Assembly: GCA_902783575.1 (NCBI GenBank)
Contig: CACZRP010000076.1
Span: 1-53,568 of the forward strand
Source of the DNA: an uncultured Eubacteriales bacterium
GTDB taxonomy: Bacteria; Bacillota; Clostridia; Lachnospirales; Bianqueaceae
Direction: 5' to 3'
DNA: 53,568 nt
Shown here: positions 8,122-17,038 of the stretch, piece by piece
How the letters are laid out: each line of letters opens with the position of its first letter
Numbering within the stretch: position 1 is the first letter of the stretch
Notes under the pieces: model-generated
Databases searched by the model: none
What the model saw: the letters and a program-made list of their open reading frames with translations, nothing else
Told to the model about the DNA's origin: nothing
Made by a program: the position numbers and the translations under genes

Positions 8122-10821
8122 ATGTCAATTCAGAGAGTTTTGATGGGTAAGGAAGAGAACCATATTCTTCCCTTCTTCTGGCAGCATGGAGAAGATGAGA
8201 AGACCCTCCGGAAATATGTCCATGTGATTCATGATGCCCATATCGGCGCCTTCTGTGTGGAGAGCCGGCCCCATCCGGATTACTGCGGTCCGAAATGGTG
8301 GGCCGATATGGATGCCATCCTGGATGAAGCCAAAAAGCTCGGAATGAAGGTCTGGATTCTGGATGATGCCCATTTCCCCACAGGCTTTGCCAACGGAGCT
8401 GTGGCTGACGCGGATCCTTCCCTCTGCCGCCAGTCCCTGGTCATCCGCCAGTTTGATGTCCCGGAAGAGGGACTGAAGCTGAGCCTGAATGAGCTCCGTC
8501 AGGCGCCGGATCTGGTGCCCAATCAGATTGAGCAGTTCATGCTGGCCTCCCAGCCGGCGCCCCGGGCCTTTGATGATGATCAGCTGATCGCCGCCGTGGC
8601 TCTCAAAAAGAATGGCAGCGAGCAGGATCTCATCGATCTGAGTCAGGGGATTGACACTGCAGAAACGCTGGATTTTTCCGCTCCCTCTGAGGGAGAGTGG
8701 AAGATCTGCCTGCTGTATCTGACCAGAAACCGCGGACCCCACAGAAACTACATCAACATGATGGATCAGGCATCCTGCCGCAAGCTGATTGAGGCGGTTT
8801 ACGAGCCCCACTGGGAGCATTATCAGCAGGAGTTCGGAAAAACCATCGCCGGCTTCTTCTCCGACGAGCCGGAGATTGGCAACGGCCATCTCTATGAATT
8901 CGGCAAAAAGATCGGCGAGCTGGATGACCAGGCCTGGAGCCGGGCCGTGGGAGAAAGGCTGCAGGAAAAATGGGGAGAGAATTACCACCGATACCTGCCC
9001 CTCATCTGGAACCAGAGCTTTGATCCGGATCTGGAGGCAAAGGTCCGCTGCGACTATATGGATACGGTGACCCGTCTGGTGGAGGAGTGCTTCTCCTTCC
9101 AGGTGGGCGACTGGTGCCGGGAGCATGGCGTCATGTATATCGGACATCTGATTGAGGATGATCATCAGCATACCCGTACCGGCAGCAGTCTGGGCCACTA
9201 TTTCCGCGGCCTTGCCGGTCAGGATATGGCAGGCGTGGACGATATCGGAGGCCAGATTTATCCCCAGGGAGAGCATATCGGCCCCGGAGATTTCCTGCAT
9301 CCCATCCGGGACGGCGAATTCTGGCACTATACCCTGGGCAAGCTGGGAAGCTCCATGGCGGCCATCGATCCCCTGAAGCAGGGCCGGGCCATGTGTGAGA
9401 TTTTCGGCAACTATGGCTGGTCGGAAGGTGTGCGGCTGGAGAAATATCTGGCGGATCATCTGATGGTGCGTGGTATCAACTACTATGTGCCCCATGCCTT
9501 TACCGCCAAGGATTTCCCCGATCCCGACTGCCCGCCTCATTTCTATGCCCATGGACACAATCCCCAGTACCGTCACTTCGGAGCGCTGATGCAGTACATG
9601 AACCGCATCTGCACCCTGATCAGCGGCGGCCAGGCGGAGATTCCTGCCGCGATTCTGTACAACGCGGAGGCGGACTGGGCTGGAGATTTTATGTATCTGC
9701 AGAAGCCCGCCATCGAGCTTTATGATCATCAGATCGACTATCACTTCATTCCCGCGGATGTGTTTGCGGAGGATAAATACCATACTGAAACCGGCAGGAC
9801 CCTTCGGGTGGGAGAGCAGGAATACCAGGCTCTGATTATTCCCGGCAGTGAATACATTCCCGCAGCGGCGCTGAAGGCCGCCCTGCAGATGAAGAAGGCC
9901 GGCGGCTGTGTGCTCTTTGCGGGAAATCTTCCGAAGGGCACCGTAGAGAATGGTACCAGAGACCCGCTGATGGAAGAGGTTCAGGCATCCTTTAAGGCCA
10001 CTGCCTTGGAGGACCTGGTCTCCCAGCTGGATGAGCAGGGAATCCGGGATGCCCGGATTGAACCCGCGTCGGACAGAATCCGAATCTATCACTACTATGA
10101 TTTTGAGAATTTCTACTATATCTTTAACGAGGCTGCCAAGGCCTGGAGCGGTGAGGTAATCCTGCCGGTGAACCGGTCGGTGAGCATCTATGACGCCTGG
10201 TCCAACCAGATTATCAAGGTGGTGGAGGGGGCGGATTCCCTGACGGAGGACGGACTGTGCCGCCGGGTTCCGGTAACTCTGGGTCCCAGTCAGTCCCTGA
10301 TTCTTCTGGATGGGGATGATTTCTCCCTGCGTCTGGGAGATCCGGCCCTGTCCGGTCAGGGATATCCTGCAGACGCCGTCTGTCAGGACTGGAGTAAGGG
10401 ATGGGAAAGATCCTTCGTGAAATCCATTAATTATCCTCGCTTCGGCGAAAAGAAAACCCTCAGCCTGCCGGATACTCTGGCGGAGGAGGAGCCTGGTTTC
10501 TCCGGCTTCGTCCGCTATGAGAAAAACCTTCAGGTGGAGGGCAGAATTCAGCATAACGTGCTGGAAATTTCGGATGCCTATGAAGGAGTAGAGGTGTTTG
10601 TCAACGGAATGAGTATCGGAATTCAGATTGTTCCCGTATTCCGCTTCGATCTGACGCCCTGTCTGAGAGCCGGGAAGAATGAAATCCGCATCGAAGTGGC
10701 CACCACCCTGGAGAGGGAAGCCGTTTTCTTCCCCAGCCGCTGGGCCGCAGCCGGCATGCCGAAGCCGGAGGTCACTGTGCCCTCGGGCATCAACGGCACG
10801 GTCAGACTGATCACTTACTGA
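8122..10821 (+). CDS. Large glycoside hydrolase, GH106-like (putative alpha-L-rhamnosidase)
   Basis: Intracellular glycoside hydrolase of 899 residues without a signal peptide. The N-terminal part predicts a TIM barrel (phrases such as ESRPHPDYCGPKWW and GMKVWILDD, then FFSDEPE at 245-251 with Glu249 a candidate catalytic acid). The middle has a glutamine-amidotransferase-like region typical of these enzymes. The last 110 residues (from about 790) form a GH2-type galactose-binding beta-sandwich ending in GINGTVRLITY. The overall plan resembles GH106 and related unassigned rhamnosidase-like proteins; I recognise it by pattern, so the family is moderate confidence. A GH78 rhamnosidase lies next downstream, which supports action on rhamnose-bearing glycans. 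The RBS is weak (GAGGTAATGAC). Confidence 0.65.
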   Translation: MSIQRVLMGKEENHILPFFWQHGEDEKTLRKYVHVIHDAHIGAFCVESRPHPDYCGPKWWADMDAILDEAKKLGMKVWILDDAHFPTGFANGAVADADPSLCRQSLVIRQFDVPEEGLKLSLNELRQAPDLVPNQIEQFMLASQPAPRAFDDDQLIAAVALKKNGSEQDLIDLSQGIDTAETLDFSAPSEGEWKICLLYLTRNRGPHRNYINMMDQASCRKLIEAVYEPHWEHYQQEFGKTIAGFFSDEPEIGNGHLYEFGKKIGELDDQAWSRAVGERLQEKWGENYHRYLPLIWNQSFDPDLEAKVRCDYMDTVTRLVEECFSFQVGDWCREHGVMYIGHLIEDDHQHTRTGSSLGHYFRGLAGQDMAGVDDIGGQIYPQGEHIGPGDFLHPIRDGEFWHYTLGKLGSSMAAIDPLKQGRAMCEIFGNYGWSEGVRLEKYLADHLMVRGINYYVPHAFTAKDFPDPDCPPHFYAHGHNPQYRHFGALMQYMNRICTLISGGQAEIPAAILYNAEADWAGDFMYLQKPAIELYDHQIDYHFIPADVFAEDKYHTETGRTLRVGEQEYQALIIPGSEYIPAAALKAALQMKKAGGCVLFAGNLPKGTVENGTRDPLMEEVQASFKATALEDLVSQLDEQGIRDARIEPASDRIRIYHYYDFENFYYIFNEAAKAWSGEVILPVNRSVSIYDAWSNQIIKVVEGADSLTEDGLCRRVPVTLGPSQSLILLDGDDFSLRLGDPALSGQGYPADAVCQDWSKGWERSFVKSINYPRFGEKKTLSLPDTLAEEEPGFSGFVRYEKNLQVEGRIQHNVLEISDAYEGVEVFVNGMSIGIQIVPVFRFDLTPCLRAGKNEIRIEVATTLEREAVFFPSRWAAAGMPKPEVTVPSGINGTVRLITY

Positions 10822-11002
10822 GGGCAGCTTTTCTCCAGGCTGCCGGTGTGATCCCGGTGATCTTCCTGCCCTTTGGGGCCGGGAAAGTTACGGTGGATGG
10901 CGAGACGGAGTATCAGACAGAAGAAAGAGGAGAAAACTCACTGCTTCGGGTCCGTGCCCGGCGGCAGGGTCACATCAGCATCACGGTGCGGGAGGCATAA
11001 GC
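10822..11002 (+). other. Gap with a coding remnant, possibly the tail of a lost glycosidase
   Basis: Between two hydrolase genes, one frame (10848-11000) reads about 50 residues with codon use like its neighbours. It includes VIPVIFLPFGAGKVTV and ends HISITVREA before TAA. The beta-strand pattern with PFGA resembles the last strands of accessory domains in GH78-like enzymes. It has no start codon with a ribosome site and is in a different frame from the upstream gene, which itself ends naturally. I read it as the 3' stump of a deleted gene, or as chance coding-like sequence. Confidence 0.35.
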
Positions 11003-13555
11003 ATGAAAGCAATCCGACTCAGAACCGAGTATTTGAAGAATCCCATGGGTATTGATCTGACACATCCGCGGCTGTTCTGGAACTGCGAAGGCGGGAACCG
11101 GCAGACGGCGTATCAGATCCGGCTGACGGATGAGGAAAATATCCTCTGGGACAGCGGAAAAGTCGAATCTTGTTCTATGCGGGCTGAAGTGCCGGTGAGC
11201 CTTAAGTCCCGGCAGGCGCTGGCATGGCAGGTCCGTCTCTGGGATGAGGCTGACCAGGCGGGAGAATGGTCTGAAAAAGGCATTTTTGAAATGGGTCTTC
11301 TCAAGAGAGAGGACTGGAAAGCTTCCTGGATCACGGGAGACTATGTGCCTTCCAAGAAGGAGCGTTATCCCGTGGACTGCTTCCGAAAGAGCTTCACTGT
11401 CCAGGGTCCGGTAAAAAAAGCCAGGCTTTACGCGGCTGCCTGCGGCGATTATGAAGCGTCTTTGGGAGGAAAGAAAATCGGAGATTTCTGTTTCGCTCCC
11501 GGATATACCGATTACCGCAAGCGGATACAGTATCAGACCTATGATGTGACCTCCATGCTGGTTCAGGGCGATAATACCCTGGAGCTTCTGCTGGCGGATG
11601 GCTGGTACCGGGGAAGCTGCGGCGCCTACGGCATCACTTATCAGTATGGAACGGAAACCAAAGCGCTTGCCCAGCTGGAGATCGAATATGAAGATGGCAG
11701 CCAGAATCAGATTCTGACCGACGGCGCCTGGGACTGGTCCAATGACGGTCCCATCTGTTTTGCTGATCATAAGGACGGAGAAACCGTGGATGCCCGAAAG
11801 GCGCCCTCCTATGAAGGAAAGGCCAGAGTGACTTCCTGTGATGTCATTCCCAGCGCTTCCGATAATGTTCCTGTGAAAGAGCATGAGAGACTTCATCCCA
11901 TCATCACCGAGGCTTCCGGCGGGAAAAAGGTCCTGGACTTCGGACAGAATATCGCCGGATATGTAGCTTTCAGCGTAACGGCCAGGGAAGGACAGCGGAT
12001 TTTCCTTCGTTTCGGAGAAATGCTGGATCAGAACAGAAATCTGGATCAGACCAATTTTCAGACAAAGGTGAAAGAAAAAAGGTCTCCGCTGCAGCAGATC
12101 GAATATATCTGCAGGGAAGGCCTGAATGAATATAAAACCCGGTTTGCCGTTTTCGGCTTCCGGTACGCGGAGCTGGATTCCGATGTGGAGATGACGCCTG
12201 AGCAGATCGAAGCCATCGCGGTATATTCCGACCTGGAACAGACGGGCTGGCTGGAAACCTCCCATCCGCTGATCAACCAGCTCTTTGACGCCACCCTGTG
12301 GTCTGCCAAAAGCAATCATCTGGATATTCCCACCGACTGTCCCACCAGGGAACGGCACGGCTGGACGGGAGATGCCCAGATCTTCTACAACACTGCTGCC
12401 TATCTCTTTGACTTCGCCTCCTTCGGAGAAAAATATGTCCGGGATATGTATGACTGGCAGCGGAAAGACGGATGTCTGCCTCACATCGTTCCCGATGGCG
12501 GCGCGGATTCCTACATGTATACCATGAACGGATCCGTGGGCTGGTCCGACGCCGGTGTGATGATTCCCTACCGGATGTGGAAACGGTACGGAGACCGAAG
12601 GATCCTTGAAAAATACTATGAGGGCATGAAGCGCTATGCGAAGTTCATGATGAGCCGCTGCGGAAAGGTCACGCCCCTTCAGAAGCCTGTATTCATCGGG
12701 AAGTATCAGAAATATCTGGTGAATGCGGGACAATCCTACGGAGAATGGTCCGAACCGGAGGATGTCAAGCCTTTTTCCATCAAAGAGTTTATCTTCCCTC
12801 ATCCGGAGGAATCCACCGCCTATACCGTCTATGTGATGCAGCTGATGGAAGAGATCGCCGATGAGCTGGGAAAAGAGGAAGACAAAAAGCTGTACCGGCG
12901 TTACCATGATGGCTGCCGGAAGGCCTATCAGGCGCTGGTAAAGAAGAAAAGTTTTACCTTGGATACGGACCGTCAGGCCAAGTTGGTGAGGCCCCTGTAC
13001 TTTGGCCTGCTGGACGGCATTGAAGCGGAAAAGGCCAGGAAGCGGCTGATTCAGGCTCTGGATAACTACGGCTGGCGGCTGGGCACCGGATTCCTGTCAA
13101 CGCCTCTGATTCTGGATGTGCTGGCGGACATTGATCCGGAAGCTGCCTACCGTCTGCTGGAGAATGAGGAAATTCCCGGATGGCTGTCCATGCCGAAAAA
13201 CGGCGCCACCAGTATCTGGGAAAACTGGGAAGGTCCCCATTCCACCCAGGGCATCGCCTCTCTGAATCACTATTCCAAAGGCGCTGTGCTGGAATGGATG
13301 TTCCGGGCCATGTGCGGCATTCGCATCGACAGCGAAAATCATTTTGTGCTGGCTCCTTTGCCCGGCGGCAGCCTGACCCGGGCCGGCGCTGTTTACCAGA
13401 GCATCTATGGCAGGGTGGAAAGCAGATGGGAGCGGACTTCGAACGAAGAGAAGAAGTATGCCTATCATTTTGTGATTCCCGCCAACTGCACCGCCGAGAT
13501 TAAACTCCCCGACGGTACCAACCGCATTGTCTCCGCGGGAGAGTATACCTTTTGA
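11003..13555 (+). CDS. Alpha-L-rhamnosidase, GH78
   Basis: Releases terminal alpha-L-rhamnose from glycosides; inverting GH78 enzyme of 850 residues, cytoplasmic by lack of a signal peptide. N-terminal beta-sandwich domains (RTEYLKNPMGIDLTHPRLFW, then a GxWIT segment) lead into the (alpha/alpha)6 barrel. The signature DCPTRERHGWTGD (445-457) holds Asp445, Glu450 and Asp457, matching the known acidic cluster of Bacillus RhaB. The likely catalytic base Glu740 is in IWENWEG, followed by SLNHYSKGAV. The C-terminal sandwich (about 780-850) ends in IVSAGEYTF. Convergent with the LysR gene only 2 bases away. Likely works with the GH106-like enzyme upstream. Confidence 0.95.
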   Translation: MKAIRLRTEYLKNPMGIDLTHPRLFWNCEGGNRQTAYQIRLTDEENILWDSGKVESCSMRAEVPVSLKSRQALAWQVRLWDEADQAGEWSEKGIFEMGLLKREDWKASWITGDYVPSKKERYPVDCFRKSFTVQGPVKKARLYAAACGDYEASLGGKKIGDFCFAPGYTDYRKRIQYQTYDVTSMLVQGDNTLELLLADGWYRGSCGAYGITYQYGTETKALAQLEIEYEDGSQNQILTDGAWDWSNDGPICFADHKDGETVDARKAPSYEGKARVTSCDVIPSASDNVPVKEHERLHPIITEASGGKKVLDFGQNIAGYVAFSVTAREGQRIFLRFGEMLDQNRNLDQTNFQTKVKEKRSPLQQIEYICREGLNEYKTRFAVFGFRYAELDSDVEMTPEQIEAIAVYSDLEQTGWLETSHPLINQLFDATLWSAKSNHLDIPTDCPTRERHGWTGDAQIFYNTAAYLFDFASFGEKYVRDMYDWQRKDGCLPHIVPDGGADSYMYTMNGSVGWSDAGVMIPYRMWKRYGDRRILEKYYEGMKRYAKFMMSRCGKVTPLQKPVFIGKYQKYLVNAGQSYGEWSEPEDVKPFSIKEFIFPHPEESTAYTVYVMQLMEEIADELGKEEDKKLYRRYHDGCRKAYQALVKKKSFTLDTDRQAKLVRPLYFGLLDGIEAEKARKRLIQALDNYGWRLGTGFLSTPLILDVLADIDPEAAYRLLENEEIPGWLSMPKNGATSIWENWEGPHSTQGIASLNHYSKGAVLEWMFRAMCGIRIDSENHFVLAPLPGGSLTRAGAVYQSIYGRVESRWERTSNEEKKYAYHFVIPANCTAEIKLPDGTNRIVSAGEYTF

Positions 13556-13557
13556 AA

Positions 13558-14472
13558 TTACTCATGAATAATCTGCTTAAGCAGAGCCTGGAAACGGGCT
13601 CTGTTTTCTTTTTTCAGGACGAGCACATAAGTGATATCGATTTCCGGATCGGTGAGCGGAATATTGATCCGCTGTCGGCTGTCCAGCCTGGTATCAGGGA
13701 CGGTGGTTCTGGCCCGCATCAGATCGGTGCTGAAGCAGGGAATGGAGGAAGAAGAAACAATTTCCCGGAAGGTGGCATAGTCATCCTGCATCAGAAAGCG
13801 GGAGTGGGGCATTTTCTCCTGACAAATGGGAAACCAGAAGCCCACGGAACGGTATTGAAGCATGGTCAGGCCGTCGATGTCTTTGAAGGACAGTTCCTTT
13901 TCCCGGGCCAGGGGATGGGCCGCCGGCAGAGAAACCGAGAGCCTCTCCCTCCGATAGGGAACAGCCTGAAGCCGGTCGGCAGGAGTGCCCTGCAATTCCG
14001 GAAACCGGATCCCGTCCTCCTGATAAATAGAGGTCTGAACGGGGACAACAATCAGCTGATAAATCTCTTCAGACAGTCCCCTCCAGAGAATCTCCTCCGG
14101 CCGGATTTCGACAGAGATGGTCAGATCCGGATAAAGCTGAGACAGGGTCTGCTGCATATCCCAGGAGGGAACCGGCGCGCAGCATCCGAGAGAAATCGTC
14201 CGGCTAAGCCGGTACCGGGACTGGAGCTCCCGGACCATATTGTCCTGTTCCTGCAGAATCCATCTTGCGGAAGATACCGCCTGCAGACCGAATTCGTTCA
14301 GACTGATTCGGTTTTTGGTTCGTTCAAATAAGGGGACGCCTATCTCGTCTTCCAGCTTCTGCATCGATCGGGTCAGAGACGGCTGAGACACATGGAGCTT
14401 CTCCGCCGCTTCGGACAGGGTTCCATAGTCCCCAAAGGCGACCAGGTTTTCCAGAAGATAAGTTTCAATCAT
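13558..14472 (-). CDS. LysR-family transcriptional regulator
   Basis: DNA-binding regulator of 304 residues with an N-terminal winged helix (residues about 5-60, AAEKLHVSQPSLTRSMQKLE) and a periplasmic-binding-like effector domain. The start at 14472 is chosen because GGGAGG lies 8 bases upstream; a longer reading frame up to 14550 lacks a ribosome site. It diverges from the reductase cluster starting at 14671, the standard arrangement for a LysR protein controlling its neighbours and itself. A 7-bp inverted repeat with the T-N11-A form lies in the shared spacer. Effector unknown. Confidence 0.92.
   Translation of the reverse strand: MIETYLLENLVAFGDYGTLSEAAEKLHVSQPSLTRSMQKLEDEIGVPLFERTKNRISLNEFGLQAVSSARWILQEQDNMVRELQSRYRLSRTISLGCCAPVPSWDMQQTLSQLYPDLTISVEIRPEEILWRGLSEEIYQLIVVPVQTSIYQEDGIRFPELQGTPADRLQAVPYRRERLSVSLPAAHPLAREKELSFKDIDGLTMLQYRSVGFWFPICQEKMPHSRFLMQDDYATFREIVSSSSIPCFSTDLMRARTTVPDTRLDSRQRINIPLTDPEIDITYVLVLKKENRARFQALLKQIIHE
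13582..13614 (+). terminator. Rho-independent terminator for the GH78 gene
   Basis: A 7-bp stem CAGAGCC / GGCTCTG with an 8-base loop is followed by TTTTCTTTTTT. It terminates the plus-strand rhamnosidase transcript yet lies entirely inside the 3' coding end of the convergent LysR gene. Confidence 0.8.
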
Positions 14473-14543
14473 AGTCATTTCCTCCCGGGAACTGAAAGAT
14501 ATCTTCAAATATAGCATTCTTTTATCGGTTTGGCAAGCCTGAG

Positions 14544-14560
14544 TATTCACTTGGTGAATA
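14544..14560. promoter_or_regulatory. LysR-type operator candidate
   Basis: Perfect inverted repeat TATTCAC-TTG-GTGAATA, consistent with a T-N11-A LysR box. It lies about 57 to 73 bases upstream of the predicted start site of the aldo/keto reductase gene, where the recognition site of LysR activators is usually found. Binding is inferred from position and symmetry. Confidence 0.6.
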
Positions 14561-14579
14561 GTAGATTGCAGAAGGCATA

Positions 14580-14609
14580 TTGTACTTTCTCCAAATGGTA
14601 TGGTATGAT
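14580..14609 (+). promoter_or_regulatory. Promoter of the aldo/keto reductase cluster
   Basis: TTGTAC, 18 bases, TATGAT. Expected to drive the gene at 14671; the ribosome site AAGGAGGAG precedes the ATG. Confidence 0.55.
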
Positions 14610-14670
14610 TAGACCATAAAAAGAAAAACCGAGAAACATTCCGGAGAAACAGTTTAAGGAGGAGTGAAAA

Positions 14671-15516
14671 ATGGAATACTTTGTTATGAATAATGGCGTC
14701 AAAATGCCCATGGCCGGTATTGGTGTCTTTACCTTCACCCCCGATGAGGCGGAAGCTTCTGTGGAAAGCGCCCTGAAGGGCGGTGTCCGTCTGGTGGATA
14801 CGGCCAATGCCTACATGAATGAGCGCGGTACCGCCAGAGGCATGAAGAAGAGCGGTGTCGCCAGAGAAGATGTGTTCCTGGTGACCAAGCTGTGGCCTAC
14901 GGTCTATGAGAGCGAAACTGCCGTAGATGAAACCCTGGCCCGCCTAGACACCGACTATATCGACCTGCTGTTCCTGCATCAGCCCACCAAAAACTGGAAG
15001 GCCGGTTACCGCAATATTGAAAAGGCCGTGAAAGAAGGCAAGGTCAGAGCCATCGGTCTTTCCAACTTCTCCCTGGAGGAACTGAAGGAAGCCTTTGAAA
15101 TGGCGGAAATACAGCCCCAGATGGTGCAGGTCGAAGCGCATCCCTATTATCCCCAGACTGAACTGAAAGCGTTGCTGGCGGAACATGGCATGGGTCTGAT
15201 GGCCTGGTATCCCCTGGGTCATGGCGATAAGAACCTGATCGAAGAACCGCTGTTCGCGGAGCTTGGCCAGAAATATGGAAAGACCAGCGCTCAGATTATC
15301 CTTCGCTGGCACATTCAGGCCGGCAATGTGGTCATCCCCGGCTCCCGCAACCCGAAACACATCGCGGATAACTTTGACATTTTCGACTTTGAGCTGACCG
15401 AAGAAGAGATGAGCAAAATTGCTGCTCTTGACAAAAACACCCCTTATTACATCCGCACAGATGAGGCGCTGGAAAAGTACGCTTCTTTCGGACCGGACTT
15501 TAATGCGCAGCCCTAA
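14671..15516 (+). CDS. Aldo/keto reductase
   Basis: NADPH-dependent carbonyl reductase of 281 residues, AKR superfamily TIM barrel. The catalytic tetrad is Asp43 and Tyr48 (DTANAY), Lys73 (VTKLWP) and His103 (LHQP). The cofactor segment IPGSRNPKHIADN lies near the C-terminus. First gene of a LysR-controlled cluster and clearly a paralog of the gene at 17432. The presence of an SDR and a flavin reductase-like gene suggests detoxification of reactive aldehydes, quinones or similar carbonyls, but the substrate is not evident. Confidence 0.94.
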   Translation: MEYFVMNNGVKMPMAGIGVFTFTPDEAEASVESALKGGVRLVDTANAYMNERGTARGMKKSGVAREDVFLVTKLWPTVYESETAVDETLARLDTDYIDLLFLHQPTKNWKAGYRNIEKAVKEGKVRAIGLSNFSLEELKEAFEMAEIQPQMVQVEAHPYYPQTELKALLAEHGMGLMAWYPLGHGDKNLIEEPLFAELGQKYGKTSAQIILRWHIQAGNVVIPGSRNPKHIADNFDIFDFELTEEEMSKIAALDKNTPYYIRTDEALEKYASFGPDFNAQP

Positions 15517-15544
15517 GACTGCAGAAAGACAAGGTATTGATCCC

Positions 15545-16117
15545 ATGAGAAAAGAACTTGGTAAATTTCCGGCCGTATTTCCGATGCCGGTACTGATGAT
15601 TGCCGCTTACGACGAAAACGGTGTTGTCAATGTGATGAATGCAGCCTGGGGAATGGTCGCTTCTTCGGATAAGATTGTCCTCTTTATCGACGAGGATCAT
15701 AAGACCACTCAGAATATCTTTAAAACGAAAGCCTTCACGGTTTCCCTGGCAGACAAGGCCCATATGGCCGAAGCTGATTATTTCGGAATTGCTACTGGCA
15801 ATAAAGTTCCGGATAAATTTGCCAAATCCGGTCTTACGGCTGTAAAAAGCGACAAAGTGAATGCCCCGGTAATCGAAGCATTTCCGGTGTGCATGGAATG
15901 CGAATTGGCTGAAGTGGTTCATACCGACACTATTAACTGTATCGTCGGGACTATCGTTTCCTTAAGCGCCGATGAAAAGGTGCTGGGAGACAACGGAAAA
16001 ATCGATCCGTCAAAACTGGACGCAATTCTGTTTGATCAGTTCCAGGCAGGGTATTATACCATCGGTGAGAAGGCCGGTCAGGCCTGGAATGCCGGTGCAG
16101 ATCTGATGAATCAATAA
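15545..16117 (+). CDS. Flavin reductase-like (FMN-binding split barrel) protein
   Basis: 190-residue protein of the flavin reductase / NADH:FMN oxidoreductase-like split-barrel family. PAVFPMPVLMIAAYDENG at the N-terminus and the NVMNAAWGMVAS segment are typical of the flavin-binding strands. It begins 28 bases after the reductase upstream, with only a weak AAGG ribosome site. Such proteins bind FMN and either supply reduced flavin or reduce small substrates directly. The longer open frame back to 15419 overlaps the previous gene and has no start signal. It sits 11 bases before the SDR gene, so the three are one transcript. Confidence 0.88.
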   Translation: MRKELGKFPAVFPMPVLMIAAYDENGVVNVMNAAWGMVASSDKIVLFIDEDHKTTQNIFKTKAFTVSLADKAHMAEADYFGIATGNKVPDKFAKSGLTAVKSDKVNAPVIEAFPVCMECELAEVVHTDTINCIVGTIVSLSADEKVLGDNGKIDPSKLDAILFDQFQAGYYTIGEKAGQAWNAGADLMNQ

Positions 16118-16128
16118 GGAGAAAGTAA

Positions 16129-16959
16129 ATGAGTAAGGTATGGTTGATTACCGGCTGCAGTGCCGGGGGTATCGGAGAAGGAATCGCCAGATGTGCACTG
16201 GCTAAAGGAGACAAGGTGGCGGTGACAGCGCGCAGCCTTGAAAAAGTTCAGGGTGTCCTGGATGATTATCCGGATACCGCTTGCGGAATCGTGCTGGATA
16301 TCACCGATCCGGCCAGCATCGAGGATGCCGTTGCGAAGACCGTTGAAGCCTTTGGAACCATTGATGTTCTGGTAAACAATGCCGGCTATGCCTATCGTTC
16401 CTCTATTGAGGAAGCTGAGGAAGCGGGTATGCGGCTGATGTATGAAACCAATCTCTTTGGCCCGATTCACCTGATTCAGAAGGTGCTTCCCATTATGCGG
16501 GAGAAGAAGAGCGGTGCTATCGTGAATGTCTCTTCCATCGGTGCGGTGCGTACCGGTGCGGCATCCGGCTTCTATGCTTCCAGTAAAGCAGCTTTAGAGC
16601 TGATGAGTGATGGTCTTCGTGGCGAGGTAGGTCCTCTGGGTATTAAGGTCATGGTGGTGGAGCCGGGTGCCTTCCGGACTCATTTCTATGATTCCTCACT
16701 GAAGGGATCTGACAATACCATTGATGCTTATAAAGACACAGCGCATCTGCGGTCTGTCGCCCAGAATGTCAACAAACGCCAGCAGCCCGGTGATCCCTTA
16801 AAAGCCGGCATTCCCATTATCGAAGCCCTGGAAAGCGACAACACGCCTTTCCGTCTGCTGCTCGGCACCGACGCTGTAAAGGTCGTCCGTGGCGCCCTCA
16901 GCGGCCGTCTGCAGGAAATCGACGCCTGGGAAGCGGCCTCCGTCAAGACAGATTTCTAA
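16129..16959 (+). CDS. Short-chain dehydrogenase/reductase
   Basis: Classical SDR oxidoreductase of 276 residues. The Rossmann cofactor motif TGCSAGGIG is at 8-16 and NNAG near 85. The catalytic Tyr149 and Lys153 lie in YASSK, with the Ser in NVSSIGAV. NAD(P)-dependent reduction of a carbonyl is expected; substrate unknown. AAGGAGAAAG precedes the start. A terminator hairpin follows the gene, so genes downstream may be expressed at a lower level. Confidence 0.93.
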   Translation: MSKVWLITGCSAGGIGEGIARCALAKGDKVAVTARSLEKVQGVLDDYPDTACGIVLDITDPASIEDAVAKTVEAFGTIDVLVNNAGYAYRSSIEEAEEAGMRLMYETNLFGPIHLIQKVLPIMREKKSGAIVNVSSIGAVRTGAASGFYASSKAALELMSDGLRGEVGPLGIKVMVVEPGAFRTHFYDSSLKGSDNTIDAYKDTAHLRSVAQNVNKRQQPGDPLKAGIPIIEALESDNTPFRLLLGTDAVKVVRGALSGRLQEIDAWEAASVKTDF

Positions 16960-16967
16960 ACAAGGCA

Positions 16968-17024
16968 GGAGACAGAGAACCTGCAGCTAAGCAGCTTGCG
17001 GCACTTTCTGTCTCCCATTTTTTT
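16968..17024 (+). terminator. Terminator or attenuator inside the reductase cluster
   Basis: GGAGACAGA at 16968-16976 pairs with TCTGTCTCC at 17007-17015, and a run of seven T follows. The hairpin lies between the SDR gene and the NTF2-like gene, so it should stop part of the transcription. The next ribosome site (AGGAG) begins right after the T run. Confidence 0.75.
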
Positions 17025-17038
17025 AGGAGAATAAAAAA

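Noticed and set aside
8125..10554. Very long open frame antisense to the GH106-like gene (809 codons)
   Set aside because: Shadow of GC-biased codon use; no ribosome site, no recognisable domains, and similar shadows lie opposite other large genes (for example 28525-31182).
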